Positions 63,407 to 64,000 of a DNA stretch of 64,000 nucleotides are shown piece by piece. The number at the start of each line of letters is the position of its first letter. Position 1 is the first letter of the stretch. A program made the position numbers and the translations under genes. Under the pieces are notes generated by a model. It worked only from the letters and a program-made list of their open reading frames with translations. It did not search any database and was not told where the DNA came from. Origin of the DNA: an uncultured Sphingomonadaceae bacterium (lineage in GTDB: Bacteria; Pseudomonadota; Alphaproteobacteria; Sphingomonadales; Sphingomonadaceae); the NCBI GenBank assembly GCA_947501325.1, contig CANMVC010000002.1, forward strand, positions 930,001 to 994,000, read 5' to 3'.

Positions 63407-64000
63407 TCAGGGGTAGATTTCGAACAGGCCTGCTCCGCCCTGCCCGCCACCGATACACATGGTGACGACGCCCCATTTGGCACCACGACGGCGGCCTTCC
63501 TGCAACAAATGCCCGGCACAGCGCGCTCCGGTCATGCCAAAGGGGTGGCCAATCGAAATGGAGCCGCCGTTGACGTTATATTTTTCCGGATCAATGCCCA
63601 GTCGATCGCGGCTGTACAGGCACTGGCTCGCAAAGGCTTCGTTGAGTTCCCAGATATCGATATCATCGACCGTCAGGCCTTGCCGTTCGAGCAGCTTTGG
63701 CACCGCGAAGACCGGACCAATGCCCATTTCATCCGGTTCACATCCGGCGACGGCCCAGGACACAAAACGGCCCAGCGGTTCCAGCCCGCGTCGTTCGGCC
63801 TCTTTGGCTTCCATCAATAGAACCGCAGCGGCACCATCGGACAACTGACTGGCATTGCCGGCAGTGATATATTTGCCTTCGCCCATAACCGGCTGCAATT
63901 TCGCAAGACCTTCCAGGGTCGTGGTCGGGCGATTGCACTCGTCGCGATCAACGGTGTAGTCGACAATGCTCTCTTCCTTGGTTTCCTTGTCGACGACTTT
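63407..64000 (-). CDS. Acetyl-CoA acyltransferase (thiolase), 5' part outside window
   Basis: About 197 C-terminal residues are visible, open to base 64000. NGGSISIGHPFGMTGARCAG holds the catalytic His (GHP), MCIGGGQGGAGLFEIY the catalytic Cys near the end, and TAGNASQLSDGAAAVLLM and ELNEAFASQCLY are standard. The N-terminal nucleophile Cys is outside. It ends a beta-oxidation cycle. The gene lies 42 bases upstream of the thioesterase in the same direction. Confidence 0.92.
   Translation of the reverse strand, partial: KVVDKETKEESIVDYTVDRDECNRPTTTLEGLAKLQPVMGEGKYITAGNASQLSDGAAAVLLMEAKEAERRGLEPLGRFVSWAVAGCEPDEMGIGPVFAVPKLLERQGLTVDDIDIWELNEAFASQCLYSRDRLGIDPEKYNVNGGSISIGHPFGMTGARCAGHLLQEGRRRGAKWGVVTMCIGGGQGGAGLFEIYP

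Noticed and set aside
1-64000. CRISPR array, rRNA operon, insertion sequences
   Set aside because: No regularly spaced repeats, no rRNA sequence and no transposase were seen anywhere in the window.

Overview
The window reads as chromosomal DNA of an alphaproteobacterium, most likely a marine or freshwater sphingomonad (Sphingomonadales). This rests on moderate GC, the hisB-hisH-hisA-hisF-hisE-HIT gene order, SspB next to FumC, a DUF2585 protein, a PEP-CTERM protein, a DUF3489-DUF2924-serine recombinase cassette and short intergenic palindromic repeats. The genus is inference.

Bases 1-37,000 form a stress/low-oxygen island. It carries a SpoIIAA-like protein, a GSP17M-like stress protein, an Acg-type nitroreductase, a Zn alcohol dehydrogenase, a Ca2+-type P-ATPase coupled to a Ca2+/Na+ antiporter, an LptB-like orphan ATPase and a Crp/Fnr regulator. 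It continues with erythromycin esterase, dienelactone hydrolase and phosphoribosyltransferase genes in a row, a PPOX flavoprotein, a hemerythrin/ATP-grasp pair, a class II glutamine amidotransferase and an MgtC-like protein. A compact seven-gene unit follows: formate dehydrogenase, acetyl-CoA synthetase, PDH E1 alpha, E1 beta, E2, acyl carrier protein and probably the MgtC-like gene. Then come a formate channel, a second PRPP synthetase, a COG2187 kinase-like protein, a bactofilin-like membrane protein, an M50-CBS protease, an HhH protein, a lone LuxR-type HTH protein, a VIT-family transporter and a TSUP exporter. Many of these families also occur in the Mycobacterium tuberculosis DosR dormancy regulon. 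Here the control sites are of FNR/FixK type: one perfect box (26664-26677) and one 9/10 box (16469-16482), each with a -10-like hexamer at the same spacing. The perfect box points at a short non-coding stretch ending in a terminator, a candidate low-oxygen small RNA.

Bases 37,400-42,050 are accessory: an unrecognised low-GC gene with a possible nucleotide-cyclase-like motif, a small protein, DUF3489, DUF2924, a large serine recombinase, then a diverged tandem duplication that includes a decayed copy of the 3' end of the adjacent tRNA-Phe.

Bases 42,100-64,000 are ordinary housekeeping: YacG, an NSS transporter, HIT, the his genes, a PEP-CTERM protein, SspB, fumarase, MscS, OmpW, an RND efflux pair and a fatty-acid oxidation cluster (FadJ-like, acyl-CoA synthetase, TesB-like thioesterase, thiolase cut by the window end).
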